From the NCBI GenBank assembly GCA_963575645.1, contig OY754466.1:42502001-42566000 (forward strand): 64,000 nt of DNA. Reading direction: 5' to 3'. A program made the translations under genes and the position numbers. The notes under the pieces are model-generated. The model had not been told where the DNA came from. It did not search any database and worked only from the letters and a program-made list of their open reading frames with translations. Source of the DNA: Xanthostigma xanthostigma. Lineage: Eukaryota > Arthropoda > Insecta > Raphidioptera > Raphidiidae. Numbering within the stretch: the first letter of the stretch is position 1; every line of letters starts with the position of its first letter. Below are positions 1-10,696 of this stretch, piece by piece.

Positions 1-714
1 ATCAGGTTTTGATAGTACAACAAAACACAACACAAAATTGATTCTTATTAACAAAAATAAAAAGAATATTTAAATAGAATGTAGTGTAATGCAGAGTAAT
101 AATATAAAATAAAAATAGTAAAATTGTGGGACCATTTAATTAAAACCAACATATTGCATCACTACGACAGTCATAATTGGAATTAATACGATATTGTAGA
201 GAAGATTATGAAAGTAAGACATAAATGTGTAACAACTAAAGTGATGCATTATAAAATTAGTCACTACTGGATATATTAAAAAAAAATACTACTATTTATT
301 TAAAAATATATTGTCACAATTCACTTTATGACTGTATTTATCTAAACATTTGGACATGTATTCCCGACAATTGACAATAAGACACTTTGCGATAAATATA
401 ACTGAAATAGTTGTGTGTGATATATGGACACATCGCCATCTCGTGTCGAATTTGTTGAGTTAAAAATATGCCATTATTTGAGATAATACAGAAAAATTGC
501 TGATCATTTATGTCTATTTAACTCAAACCTTCACTTTTTCGAGTTACGACTCTATCGGAGGTGCGATATGATAATGGGTCATCCAACACACGCGGGGGTC
601 GACGGGTCGTCTCAGATTTGTGGAAAAAATGTGACAGGGGATTCGGAGGACTTTAAATGTTGTGATGTCATAAAGTCAAATTTTTAAATATATTTTTCGA
701 TCCATTGACTAAAT
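1..714. other. AT-rich sequence, nothing recognised
   Basis: Non-coding AT-rich DNA with many short A and T runs. I see no ORF, no tRNA-like box, no inverted repeat of useful length and no tandem array. Confidence 0.5.
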
Positions 715-720
715 AAAAGT

Positions 721-1477
721 AAGGGTGTTGTTTCGGATACAGGCCATCTTCGACCGGGATGTAACTTAGGGCATTTGTCGACCTTTTTGTTCGACATTTT
801 TATGGGAGTTTATTCATACGAATTTTGCTTTAACGCTGTGTGTGTTGCGTGGAGGTAGGGTTACCAGGTCGCCAAACCAAATAGTCGGACAGACCAGCCA
901 GTTTGGCCGGACATTTGGGTAAAAAGGCTGGACACCCTATACATTATTGAGGATTTTGTCTCAGTATTAATAGGTACGACAAAAAAATTGTATGTAAAAT
1001 CAAACTTTTTTGATTATTACTATGAAGAAATATAAATAACATCGAATGTCTAATCAGTTCAAATACTTTATTACTAATCAGCCAAAGTCATCAGGCAAAA
1101 TTAATTCTAGATAAATTTATCAACATTTTAAATTCTTCTTAAATTCTAATGAAAGGCAATTGCATAAATATGTCTTATGTACCTGCTATTACTTCCCAAA
1201 ACAAAATAAAAAACAATCTAAACAAAACTTCTTTTCTTTAAGTTAATAAAAATCATTATTCATATTCGCCTGCGCTCAGCCACGCTCGACGCTCGCTCGT
1301 TTGCGATATGTAAAAATCCTAACAAAAGCCGGACAACGTTTATTTTGGCCGAACACGCAATCAAAAAGCTTAGCTATGTCCGGCTTTATCCTGACGCCTG
1401 GCAACACTACGTGGAGGGTTTAAAACAGTAAAAACTCCTATAAAAATGTTAAGGGACATTTCCGCCAAAACACCCTT
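721..1477. repeat. Scrambled inverted similarity flanking a hAT element
   Basis: Short blocks on the left (721-811) recur inverted on the right (1432-1477), for example an 18-nt block at 794-811 against 1432-1449, and the AAGGGTGTT block at 722 against 1462-1477. The order of blocks is not fully collinear, so this is either an old foldback element or a rearranged repeat. The hAT element at 856-1409 sits between the arms and so inserted later. Family not recognised. Confidence 0.4.
856..1409. mobile_element. Non-autonomous hAT-type element (554 bp)
   Basis: Both flanks carry the 8-bp direct repeat CGTGGAGG (848-855 and 1410-1417), as expected for hAT transposition. The ends are imperfect inverted repeats: TAGGGTTACCAGG on the left, and TAGTGTTGCCAGG when the right end is read inward. 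The interior repeats subterminal GCCGGAC-type words (around 895-935 and 1325-1390), common in hAT transposase-binding regions. No transposase ORF, so it must be moved in trans. The perfect TSD suggests it is not very old. Confidence 0.85.
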
Positions 1478-1916
1478 GGGGATTTTTCGTGCCCCACCAA
1501 AGTCAACAAATGCCCAAAGCTGCAATAGGGCAAATTACGTCCTCGAAAGCAAGTAAGACATGCTGCACTTTGAATGCAAAAATGAAATTAATGTTGCACA
1601 TGTGACATCACGTTGTCATAGCACTGTGCATTTGTTGCTTTCTGAATTATTCTGCATAAACCGTAGTTTCTGACAATAGATGCACACAAAGCACGTTGTA
1701 GGTATTTAGTGAAACATAACACTAATTAGTCAAATTATAACTTTATGCGATTTTAACTGCGAATGATGTCATTCGTAACTGTGAATAATAACATTTTTTT
1801 TCTAAAAAACCATTATGCACTAAGAACAATGTTAACTTATTAATATAAACAATTCATATTGTCAATTTATTATTTTACCATTCCAAACCACAAGTGGGGA
1901 ATGGTACTAGTTTAGG
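1418..1916. other. Unannotated spacer
   Basis: Apart from the inverted blocks at 1432-1477 I see no ORF, array or recognisable repeat end here. Confidence 0.4.
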
Positions 1917-2135
1917 TCAAAAATCATTTTTCAAAAATTTTACAATATCTTTCCGTTTTGAGGTCCCCCGAATCCAAAAAAACATATTTTTGAAAAAACT
2001 CTGTGCGTCTGTTGGTCTCTGAACACGATACAGGTCAAACGATGAGCGGATTGAAACCAAATTTTGAGAGGATGTTTGGTATACAAATATGAAGAGCCCT
2101 ATTGTTTTTGGGGAAAATCGGCGCATGCGCAGAAG
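1917..2135 (+). repeat. Interspersed repeat of the GAGGTCCCCCGAATCC type
   Basis: The segment includes GAGGTCCCCCGAATCC followed by a CTGTGCGTCTG-like stretch. From recall this is an abundant lepidopteran interspersed repeat. A related piece, with TTTTGAGGTCC followed by a GT-rich tract, occurs at 29870-30055. Neither copy has clear ends here, so I call it a fragment. A 69-codon ORF on the minus strand looks accidental. Confidence 0.45.
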
Positions 2136-2257
2136 AGATATATGCCATAACGGTGTTTTTTTATTTAATAATGATATACTTTTTTCATGAAAGTTTTTGT
2201 TAAAAAATGTTTTTTATAAACTTTATAGTTTCGGAAATATTTTGAAAATAAAAAATA

Positions 2258-2502
2258 TTGGTTGTCTGTAAAGTCGGTATACGGACGATAGTTTTACGTG
2301 ATAACGTATTCCGCTCGAATATCATATTTAATAATACATAACCTAAATTTTAGTAGCTGTCAAACTTGGGCCGATCGTGCTTCTCTATCGCTTATACTGC
2401 GCTCTCGCTTGCACGCACAGGGTCAGGCGGAACGTTACGGCGTTACACTTTTTCGTGCGTGCAGCTGGTGTTTCATCAATTTATAAGACGTTATCACGTC
2501 AA
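2258..2502 (+). mobile_element. Repeat family A, full-length copy 1 (245 bp)
   Basis: One of three copies in the window (others at 19848-20012 and, reversed, 57161-57732). It begins TTGGTTGTCTGTAAAGTCGG and ends ACGTTATCACGTCAA. GTGATAACGT just inside the left end is inverted at the right end, giving a subterminal inverted repeat that could fold. No protein of its own; several overlapping short ORFs are frame shadows. Superfamily not recognised; A-rich flanks hide any TSD. Confidence 0.7.
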
Positions 2503-2654
2503 AAAATCAGCCGCTCTTTTGTTTTATGGATCTGTCAGAAACAAACTAGTTCGGCATGCTTTGATTAATTTTTACATGACGTGAACATATAATGTATGTA
2601 TATAATGTAGGAAGCAAACAAACAACCCTGTTTAGTACCAAATAGCGTCATCTG

Positions 2655-2745
2655 TTAGAACTTGCAATTTGCTCAAAGCTATTAATTCAGACGCCGAGCC
2701 ACAAACAAAATACATTTTGCACCCGGGTGAAACGAAACGGACCGC
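2655..2745 (+). mobile_element. Helitron-like 3' fragment (degenerate)
   Basis: The stretch TTTGCACCCGGGTGAAACG followed by ACGGACCGCTACG resembles the hairpin-plus-terminus seen at 11018 and 48072. The terminal CTAG has decayed to CTACG and the second hairpin strand is altered. The upstream TGCTCAAAGCTATTA also matches sequence before the 48072 terminus. A mutated copy of the same 3' end. Confidence 0.5.
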
Positions 2746-2982
2746 TACGTTATAAAGAGGTAAAGTTTGTAAATTTGGATGTAGAAGGCAATCTCCGAAA
2801 CTACTCATCCGATTTCAAAATTTTTTTCACCAATATTTAGAATAGACCTTCAGGATGGATACAGGCTATATACTATCGCGTTTAAATAAAAGCGCTTTTC
2901 GTGGAGACCAATTTTGCGACTCAAGTCGACGAAAAAACAGCGACAATCTACAAATTCGGGCGAAGCCGAACCACACAGCTAG
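2746..2982 (+). mobile_element. Helitron-like 3' terminal region
   Basis: The right boundary has the hallmarks of a Helitron end: a hairpin TTCGG-GCGAAG-CCGAA at about 2955-2970, then about ten bases, then CTAG (2979-2982) followed by T. The sequence upstream (ATCTCCGAAACTACTCATCC and onward) resembles the body of lepidopteran non-autonomous Helitrons. The 5' end is not visible; the left coordinate is only the edge of the neighbouring fragment. Confidence 0.55.
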
Positions 2983-3285
2983 TTTAAGTATAGATAGTAG
3001 GGTGATTTTTTTAGCTCTTACCCTTTCAAATGTTTCTATTTAATGCAAAACAAAATCCTTAGCAAAAATGGGCGCTGTAGTTCAACTCTGAGGTCGCTAT
3101 TTTAATTTTAGTTTCCCAGTTAATTAACAAGGAAAAACATGTTTTTAGAGACTTGAAACTTTAAACATAGCTGAGAACTGGATGACAATGCAATATTAAG
3201 TCGTTTTCTTGTCCGTTTGCTCGTAAGCACACGCTATCTGTCCGTCCATCCGTCTGTCTGTCTGTATTTAGTCGTATAATTTATA

Positions 3286-3512
3286 TAAACACTTTTTTAT
3301 GAACATTAAAAAATGCAAATTAATTTGACAACAAAATTAGCTTTAATCTAAAAAACGTGGGGTGTCCTCTACTTAAATTTTCATAATGGCTCTATTTTTA
3401 TTAATAGCTAATAATGAAAAATTTATGACAACTGATATCTAGCACCCCACCCTTTTTTATATTAATTTCGTTGTCAAATTATTTTGCATTTTTAGTTCAT
3501 AAAACTGTTTTT
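3286..3512. mobile_element. MITE with long inverted ends, copy 1
   Basis: The two ends are inverted over roughly 80 bp. TATGAACATTAAAAAATGCA on the left faces TGCATTTTTAGTTCATA on the right, and AATTTGACAACAAAATTA faces the inverse near 3465. ACGTGGGGTG and its inverse CACCCCA occur inside. A second copy at 42075-42266 has the central segment in the opposite orientation. No coding capacity. Superfamily not assigned. Confidence 0.65.
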
Positions 3513-3524
3513 TAAACTCTAACT

Positions 3525-3905
3525 TTATATTTCGTAAATTATAACCAATAATTTAACACAAAACATAGACAATGAATAATATTTAATTTTATGTATACCA
3601 GTATTCAAAATCCACAATTGTCCCGCCATCACGCTTTTATTCATCCTTTTCTTGCCTCTATTTCCAGCCGGTTCGAACATCGTCCAATCAAGTCCTTCCA
3701 TGTCGGAAGAACTCGTTTCGTAATCCCCCGAACTGCAGCACGCGCACTCGTCAATGTCGTCCGAAAACGGTTCGAATTCGGCGCTCTCACTGCATACGTC
3801 ACTGTCGCAATCCGATGACATCACCGATTCGCACATTAACATCGGATTCACGAACAGATCGCTATCGTCACAGCTCGGCAAAATCAAATCGCGCCAATTT
3901 GGCAT
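3525..3905 (-). CDS. Acidic Ser/Cys-rich ORF, 126 codons, uncertain
   Basis: An ATG-initiated minus-strand ORF. Residues 1-85 look protein-like: rich in Asp, Glu, Ser and Cys (for example SDCDSDVCSESAEFEPF and DDIDECACCSSGDYETSSSD), in a stretch of locally higher GC. Residues about 86 onward turn Lys/Ile/Tyr-rich and resemble translated intergenic DNA, so the real exon or fragment probably ends near 3640. Acidic N-termini of this kind occur in piggyBac-like and other transposases, but no catalytic domain follows and no terminal repeats were found. It could be a transposase relic, a first exon, or chance. Confidence 0.3.
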   Translation of the reverse strand: MPNWRDLILPSCDDSDLFVNPMLMCESVMSSDCDSDVCSESAEFEPFSDDIDECACCSSGDYETSSSDMEGLDWTMFEPAGNRGKKRMNKSVMAGQLWILNTGIHKIKYYSLSMFCVKLLVIIYEI

Positions 3906-3939
3906 CTTGTTCTACGCACTAGTTCGTGCCGTTTATTTT

Positions 3940-4680
3940 TAATTTTACGTAAAACGCCATATTATTTCAATTTTTCATTAAAAACACTGATTTTTTCTAT
4001 AGTCTTGAGCCCTTTTGATACTTCATCTTTCACACAGGAACACATTTAATTGCTGTTGATTTTAAAAAAAACTGTACTTTGTCACAAAGCTGAGGTTAAT
4101 TTTAACCATGGGTTAACAATTATATTTTATTATAGAACTGTTTTATTATTTTTAATTTTATGTCCATCATTAAAATAACTTTTTGTTTTCATTTACTCAC
4201 ATTATGTTAATTTTGATTAAATAGTTTTTTTCATTTTTATATCTCGGTTTTTTTAAACTTTCATTTTTAAACTTTTCAATTTGTATAATAATTTGTTAAT
4301 TAGTCATAAAAAAGACTCTTTTTCGGTTTGCGCATTTCTATAAAAATAATTAATAACTCGTTACATCACTTGCCTAACTGTTTTTTCCGTATGGGAAAAT
4401 TTTAAAACCGCAAGCTATATTAAAAATGTAATCTAACATCCTTAATATAGATATAAATGGCAAAAGACGTTGCAATTTATCAATCATTTTACAAAACTCA
4501 TTTAATTAAAGTTTAAACACAGTTTTAAAGCACCCGGACCGGAACTAGTGCTTGGTAACCGCCGCCCCCGTACCAGGGAAACGCAAGTATAGGCCAGTAT
4601 AATGAACTCAGTTTCCACTAATTCGAAAGTTAGAAGAACTCGGAGCGGATAAGGAGATAGGAAGTTCCTCAACTCGACAT
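3940..4680. other. AT-rich spacer with a short GC-richer patch
   Basis: Mostly A/T runs. A GC-richer patch at about 4525-4600 (GGTAACCGCCGCCCCCGTAC) matches nothing I recognise. The 70-codon minus ORF over it lacks protein-like features. Confidence 0.4.
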
Positions 4681-4686
4681 AATTTA

Positions 4687-5086
4687 TTTTATTCAATTCA
4701 TGCGCGTTATTCATGTTTTATCATGCCTAAAAACCGAACCCTAAATAGCCATTTACCGACTGGTGACAATTACTTGTCATAACTCAATGAAGATTCCTAC
4801 TAGCTCGGCCATTGTGGAGTAATGAAAATAAACGTAACTAATTTCCGAGTCGTAACGAAATAGTAGGTAACAACAACTCCGTTGTTACCCATTGAGGCTA
4901 AAATTGAGAGGCCGAATGTTTTCGACATGGAGTTTATTCATAACCGGCTAACCTCAAACCAAAACATTGAATCGTGCTGTTTGGTGCTGTTAGTATTGAC
5001 AGTTTTTTTTTATAAAGAAATAAATAGATATTTACAGCATCTCATTATAATTAAAACATGAATAACGCACAATTGTTGAATAAAAT
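4687..5086. repeat. Inverted-repeat element with about 35-bp arms
   Basis: The left arm (4687-4722, with ATTCATGCGCGTTATTCATG) is inverted at 5051-5086 (CATGAATAACGCACAATTG). Weaker inverted similarity continues outward. The 330-bp interior has no ORF. Probably a small MITE-like repeat; no TSD is apparent. Confidence 0.45.
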
Positions 5087-5700
5087 TATGGGCGCAACTT
5101 GTAGGCTAAGTCATGACCTGTCAGCGCGATGAATGACTTAGACTACTAGTTACGCCAATAACTATTTTTTAATACAAATACGCCTTATGGTGCAGTAGTG
5201 CCTAGTGTTACAGTGTATTTTGTAATTTGTTGTTAAACATTTATAATTAAGACGTCATAAAGTATAAACGTGGATGGGATTCATTATTTATTTACCCCCT
5301 CGCTCTTCATTCCTATCCCGTGTTAGGGGAGGTATCTTCGGTTGAGCCTGCATAGCACCCACTTAAAATTTTCACACGCTGTCACTCAAAATACAGTGTA
5401 AACTCCATTTAACGCTACTCGATATAACGACAAACTCATTAAAACATAGAAATTACTTAACTCTAGTTGGTTTACCTTGTCGCTCATACAATGATACACT
5501 TACACTCTAAATAACAACACACCCACTCTAAATAACAAGATCAATATGTCATCATTAAGCAATAAACAATACTTGTTTGTTATTTTGTTGGTTTGTTGTC
5601 GGCATCATGCGTATCGAAGATTCTATGAAATTCGTATTTTGTTTGTTGGATTATCTTTCATATGATTAGCTCAGCTGAATGTTTGTTGGTTGTAAATTTT
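5087..5700. other. Spacer, nothing recognised
   Basis: No ORF above noise. There is a TTTGTTGG/TTGTTTG-rich patch around 5570-5695, but no clean tandem unit. Confidence 0.4.
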
Positions 5701-7034
5701 ATATATCGTCGTTGGTTCTGTAATAGCTCTTATAGTCTAAGAGCCAGCTTAAATCTGACAACACATTTTTTACGGTATCTGAAATTTCGTCCAGTGAGAC
5801 TTCTATACCCAGTAAACAAGTAATGGGTACTAGCTAAGCCCGGCCGCGGTAGGTTTGGGGTCCCTCAGGTGAGTCAGGTAGGAAAATTAAGTAAATTTTC
5901 AAAGTATTTTACGGCGTCTGCCGTTTTAATATGTTATAATATACCTCTTGAAAAATTGAAAAACAACTATGGCTGCTGATTTTAAAGGCTGCAACATCCC
6001 GGCAGCCACTTTTCAAAATTCGAAAAAAAATTAAAGTATTTTACGGCGTCTGCCATTTTAATATATTATTTATTGAACTATTTTAAGCTAATATTGAAAA
6101 TGGCTGAAATTTTTTCCGGTTGTAACTATCCGGTTTACAGCGAAAAATTACCTGCAGTCCGTGCATACGTATGTCCACAGTTGTAATTTTCACATTCGTA
6201 GAATTATAACATTGAAATTATATTTGTAAATGTAAAAAAATTTATAAATATACAATGAAACGAACACATCTACTACTCTAAATGTGCATACTAAGGAAAA
6301 AAAGGCCATTATAAGGCTGTAACAAATATGAAATTATTATGAAGATGTAAAAAAAAATCAAACATTAATTAAATATATTCATTATTTATATCAGAATATA
6401 CCTATTTATTTTTGGAAATAATTTATCTATTTTCATCTTCGGAATCGTCTCCAGCAAGTGACAAGTCATCATCATCCACCAAGCCTTTGTGTTCGTAAAA
6501 GGAACTAAATCCCCACCACTCCGCCCTAACATAAAAGAAGAGAATATTAATTGACTAAAGAGATAGAGAGAGAGAGAGAGCATAAACTACTACTCTCACT
6601 GTACCACATGTTTTCTAAGCATGGACTGCAGGTAATGTTTCGCTGTAAACCGGATAAATACAACCGGAAAAAATGTGCGCCATTTTCAATATTAGCTTAA
6701 AATAGTTCAATAAATAATATATTAAAATGGCAGACGCCGTAAAATACTTTAAATTTTCTTCGAATTTTGAAAAGTGGCTGCCGGGATGTTGCAACCTTTA
6801 AAATCAGCAGCCATAGTTATTTTTAAATTTTTCAAGAGGTATATTATAACATATTAAAACGGCAGACGCCGTAAAATACTTTGAAAATTTACTTAATTTT
6901 CCTACCTGACTCACCTGAGGGACCCCAAACCTACCGCGGCCGGGCTTAGCTAGTACCTATTGCTTGTTTACTGGGTATAGAAGTCTCATTGGACGAAATT
7001 TCAGATACCGTAAAAAATGTGTTGTCAGATTTAA

Positions 7035-8469
7035 CCCTTTAACGACTAAAGGCAAGTATGCTTGCCCACAGGTTTTTATTTTTTTTAATTTTTTAGGTAA
7101 CAGATAGCGTGTTTCTGTTAAGAGTAAGTTGTAGAATAATGTTGGGGCTATAATATTATGTATACATTTGGTCTCTACCTGGTTGCTACCTGTTTGCTAC
7201 CTGCGCTCTAATTTGGCCAAAATGTCAGTTTTAATCAAAGTAAATTTATGGGTGTGGGGAAGGACCTAACGAATTGTCATTAATATATGTTGTAGATAAC
7301 GTACATACCTTTCGATTGTGCATAGGTAAAATTTTCTTTGATTTCATACCTGTCCCGTCAAAGGTCAGGTATTGGCGGCAAACATATTTGCCTTTCGGCG
7401 GCAATGGAAATTTCTACATTTCTTATTCAGTATTGTATTGACAGTCAAACAAGCAGCGAACTGAACGTATTTGATTTCATTGTTACTGATTTTTTGTGTT
7501 TTTCTTATTTTGTGAATTGACGATGAATAATCCACACAGTTCTGCCCGTGATCGCTTGTTTTTTGTTAGTCCGAATGAAATAGAACAGTTTCTTTTATGT
7601 GATGAAAGCGACGAATACGATGAAGAAAGTGTGCTGCAGTTGGACGATGAAGACAATGCATTTTTGGAAAATGATGCGACCGAGTCACTAGCAACTGAGA
7701 ACCTCGTCGAGGTGATAATCGAAAGTGCGAAGAGGAAGAGTGTCAAATCGCCGCCGCCGAAACGACAGCGTAAAGAACGAGAATTGACTGCACCAGTCGC
7801 CGATTCAATTCCTTCAACGTCATTTGCTTCTCCAGTCACCGAACCGACTTCTTCAACTTCATTTACTGCACCCGTGATTGAACCAACTCCCCGTGTTCCT
7901 GTACCAGTGGCCGAAGAGCCACCAAGATTGAAGTTGCCAAAATATGACCCTGTTTTTCGTTTTCGCACAATAAATAATTATATCGAGCCAATGTTCACCG
8001 GCGTTCAATTGGATTGTCTATACAAGCTAGTAAAGCCAAAAATCCACACAACATGGCGAAGCGAAAAAACTGGAAGCCGCACGAACGTATTTTGCATTCA
8101 GTGCAATGTATTTCTGGGCTTCAGCGCATCCCCTGACTGCTTTGCATATTACCGTCGCCAAAAATAACATTAAAATTTGTCTGTAATCATTTCTTACAAT
8201 ATAATATAATTGTCAGTAACATTGGCAACAGAATTGGTTATGCGAAAAAAATACATAAAAAAATGTTTTCGTTCTTTTTGTTTCATTTCTATTCAATCAT
8301 AACATTTCCGTTTCCGCCGAAAGGCAAATATGTTTGCCAGGCCTTCACCGTGGGGTGGGGGGGAGGTCAGACCCCAGCTTATCATTTTTGACTAATTTTG
8401 GGTCGCTGATCACGAATATCAACTTTGTTTTTAAATCGGACCACGCGTTTTGACCTCGTCGTTAAAGGG
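7035..8469 (+). mobile_element. piggyBac element, internally deleted (1,435 bp)
   Basis: TTAA target duplications lie at 7031-7034 and 8470-8473. The 12-bp TIR CCCTTTAACGAC (7035-7046) is matched by its perfect inverse at 8458-8469. A 25-bp internal inverted repeat follows (7377-7401 and 8314-8338; core GGCAAACATATTTGCC). TTAA targeting plus a CCCTTT start is diagnostic of piggyBac. Full-length elements are usually about 2.4 kb or longer, so about 1 kb or more of coding region is missing. Perfect TIRs and a readable ORF suggest recent mobilisation in trans. Confidence 0.93.
7523..8167 (+). CDS. Truncated piggyBac transposase (N-terminus joined to Cys-rich C-terminus)
   Basis: 214 codons from the ATG at 7523 (MNNPHSSARDR) to TAA at 8165-8167; an upstream non-ATG extension is not needed. 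Residues 17-55 are acidic (DESDEYDEES), and KRKSVKSPPPKRQRKER at about residues 72-88 is a basic, NLS-like segment. A Pro/Ser/Thr-rich linker with a repeated SIPSTSFASPVTEP-like unit follows, then KYDPVFRFRTINNYIEPMF at about 145. The C-terminus FCIQCNVFLGF...PDCFAYYRR resembles the piggyBac cysteine-rich DNA-binding domain. The DDD catalytic core (typically residues about 150-500) is absent and the frame is kept across the deletion. Family knowledge: such a protein cannot cut DNA. Inference: it could still bind ends or partners and act as a repressor. Confidence 0.85.
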   Translation: MNNPHSSARDRLFFVSPNEIEQFLLCDESDEYDEESVLQLDDEDNAFLENDATESLATENLVEVIIESAKRKSVKSPPPKRQRKERELTAPVADSIPSTSFASPVTEPTSSTSFTAPVIEPTPRVPVPVAEEPPRLKLPKYDPVFRFRTINNYIEPMFTGVQLDCLYKLVKPKIHTTWRSEKTGSRTNVFCIQCNVFLGFSASPDCFAYYRRQK

Positions 8470-8855
8470 TTAAGCTGGCTCTTAGACTATTATGTGCATA
8501 GTTGGCAGATTTCACGTTTTTTGGGTGAAAAGATTCAGGAAACGGAGCTCTATACACTAGTAATACCTACTTCCAAATTAATTTTACAGTAACCAACAAG
8601 GGGAAGTAACTCTTATGTGAAAAGTTGTATCAAATAATTCCTCCCATGTGCCAATAAATCCGAAATTAACTTTAAATATTTTCTTAAGAAAATACTTCGT
8701 CTTTATTAAACATGTATAGTGAAGATAAGTATGATTTAGTAATATACCTCTGAAATTGCTAGTTCTTACCATCCATTGCTGAAATGACTACTTTTTGGCC
8801 TTTCCTGCAAATTTTACTTTTTGCACATCAAAGGTATTACAGAACCAACGACGAT

Positions 8856-9550
8856 ACTATGAGTAAATACATATTATAGATAGTAAAAAATATTAATGGA
8901 TTATTTCCTCTCTCCGTTTAGCGAAAGCTCTCAATAGCGCCACAAAGTGCACCGTCCCTCGAGTATCGCTATATAGAGTTTGCGCTGTACATCACTTTAA
9001 GAAAGTAATATCTCAAGACGTCATCATCAGAAAAGGCTATTATTCTCGGGCAACGCCGGGTTAAGACGAACAATCATTGTCATAATAACATTATGTAGAT
9101 ATAAGTGGCATCAATAGTTATCATTACGCAACTGCGGTATATTATGTTTCACTCCGTTGAACTGTCAAATTGAACGCAGACTGACTGATTGGGGCGTAGA
9201 CCGCGCTTTTGTTCGGCCATTGTCAGTCCCACAAATGAACGAGACCTTGGAGACGTACAGAGTTTATGTCACATAACTAATTGTTCAATTATACAAAAAG
9301 ACTATTGTTGTATTTTGATTGCATGTAAAAAAAAAGCATCGCCGATGTATAACGTTTACAGTAGTGTGAAAATAATCACTCCCAATTCTAATAATTAATT
9401 TCAACAAAACAAGGTTGGATCATCGGGTCGCCCTACATTTTTTTTGAGTGCGGCCCCTCGACGATTTGGGTAGTAGAATGTATGAAACGAAAACGAGTTA
9501 CACAAATGGGTGACGTACTTTCACGAGCTGCGGGATACGGACTGTCGCTC
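8856..9550. other. Spacer, nothing firmly recognised
   Basis: Contains short GC-richer patches (about 8940-8990 and 9420-9545). The 69-codon ORF at 9189-9398 has no family features. Confidence 0.35.
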
Positions 9551-9555
9551 GACTA

Positions 9556-9622
9556 TTCGCTTAGCTCAGTGGGTTGGAGCCAGAGCATAATGCGAAGGGC
9601 GCGGGTTCGATTGTCCCATGTG
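9556..9622 (+). tRNA. tRNA-Ile-like sequence (pseudogene or SINE head)
   Basis: The D-arm is intact (AGCTCAGTGGGTTGGAGC), and the GAAGG-CGCGGGTTCGATT region follows the tRNA-Ile pattern including box B. The anticodon arm has lost about two bases (AGAGCATAATGCGAAGG) and the T-arm 3' strand is disrupted by extra bases (TTGTCCC), so it should not fold as a working tRNA. It could drive RNA polymerase III as a SINE head. No SINE body is evident; AT-rich DNA follows. Confidence 0.5.
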
Positions 9623-9629
9623 TCAAATA

Positions 9630-9939
9630 GTATTTTGTTTTCATGTGGTATTTATTTTTAATTAAATGAATATAGGTACGTACTTTTTTATTTTTTATAA
9701 TAGTGGTACGCTTGATTTCTTTTCTTTTAAATAACAAAAAAAATATAATGAGACGTAATTAATTTTTATATTATCCATACATAAGAAGTTTCACTTCGGC
9801 ACGTGCTTTTGTTTCGCAATCTATAAAATCAGCAAGAAGTAAGCTTTTAAGCTGCGAAAGAATTTTTCAAATCAGTTCAGTAGTTCCTAAGATTACTCGT
9901 CGCAAAAAAAATATGTACCTAACTTTTCTTCTTTTTAAC
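9630..9939. other. AT-rich spacer
   Basis: Homopolymeric and AT-rich; nothing recognisable apart from a TTTCACTTCGGCACGTGC patch near 9790. Confidence 0.4.
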
Positions 9940-10120
9940 CGACGAAAAACAAAAACGGAGGAGGTTCTCAAGTCGACGCGTATATATTTTTTCTTTTATG
10001 TATGACCACGCATAACTTTTTACAGAGTAGTCCGATTTTGATAATTATTTTTTTTATTTGAAAGGGTATACCCCGAAGTTGGTCCCATATAAATTTTTAA
10101 TATTGTCAAAGGCGTTGTTC
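9940..10120 (+). repeat. AACCGACGAAAAAC repeat, short copy
   Basis: Starts TTTTTAACCGACGAAAAAC, then AACGGAGGAGGTTCTCAAG, then a T-rich tract and TATGTATGACCACGCATAAC. The same sequence occurs at 22436-23020, where its inner part is tandemly triplicated. I recall closely similar repeats as very abundant in Lepidoptera. This copy is cut short after CCCATATAAATTT. Confidence 0.7.
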
Positions 10121-10129
10121 GGGGAGAGG

Positions 10130-10690
10130 AGGGGAGCTATGGGAGTAAACAAGGACTGCAATTGGGTTTTAGATGACAGTCCAAATGTTCTATATCTAAC
10201 TAGGAACCAGTTCTGATGTCAAAGTTCAGTAGCGTGAAGATTACAGGTGTATGAAAAGTTTCATGAATTATTTTCACACTATTCTAGATCCTGATTCCTA
10301 GGAAGCGAGTTAGATCCTCCTTGCGTATAGATTTGATTGCCCGTTATTTTTATTTGCACACTCGTATATACGTTCAAATTCAATGGAAATTAACAAAGAG
10401 GGGAAATTAGTCACATTACAAGGCCCTCTACAATATTGATATACTAAATGGGTGCAACGAATTAATACAAAAAAACGTGGACTGGCTGCATTATGTATAA
10501 AATAAATCGTATGCGGGCCAATCTTTTCAAAAACTGGTTTGTCGCGTTTTTTTCTTTTCTTCAGACCATGTGAAATTAATAAAAGTTAATGCTATCTCAT
10601 AGTTTACCAATAATTTCATAGTTTCTTCATTATCGTATATTATAGGTTTGTCTCGGCATCAGACGGAAACCAATTATATTTGCTATTGAG
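10130..10690. other. Spacer, nothing recognised
   Basis: No ORF, inverted repeat or array detected. Confidence 0.35.
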
Positions 10691-10696
10691 CACTTA

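Larger units (their letters stand above)
5704..8855. mobile_element. Large foldback (long inverted repeat) element, interrupted
   Basis: The left arm runs 5732-6168 and the right arm 6616-7030 plus 8474-8490. They are near-perfect inverted copies (for example ACCGCGGCCGGGCTTAGCTA at about 6930 against its inverse at 5835), with a loop of about 450 bp containing a (GA)n tract at 6564-6580. The right arm is split by a piggyBac insertion at TTAA; removing it restores an arm matching the left one. A further inverted pair, TATCGTCGTTGGTTCTGTAAT at 5704-5724 and 8835-8855, appears to be the outermost end. Between 8491 and 8834 the right side has about 340 bp with no left counterpart, so one side gained or lost sequence. 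No transposase ORF belongs to it. Confidence 0.75.

Noticed and set aside
7483-7968. 161-codon minus-strand ORF rich in Ser, Gly and Val
   Set aside because: It is the antisense shadow of the piggyBac ORF at 7523-8167, which has recognisable family features.
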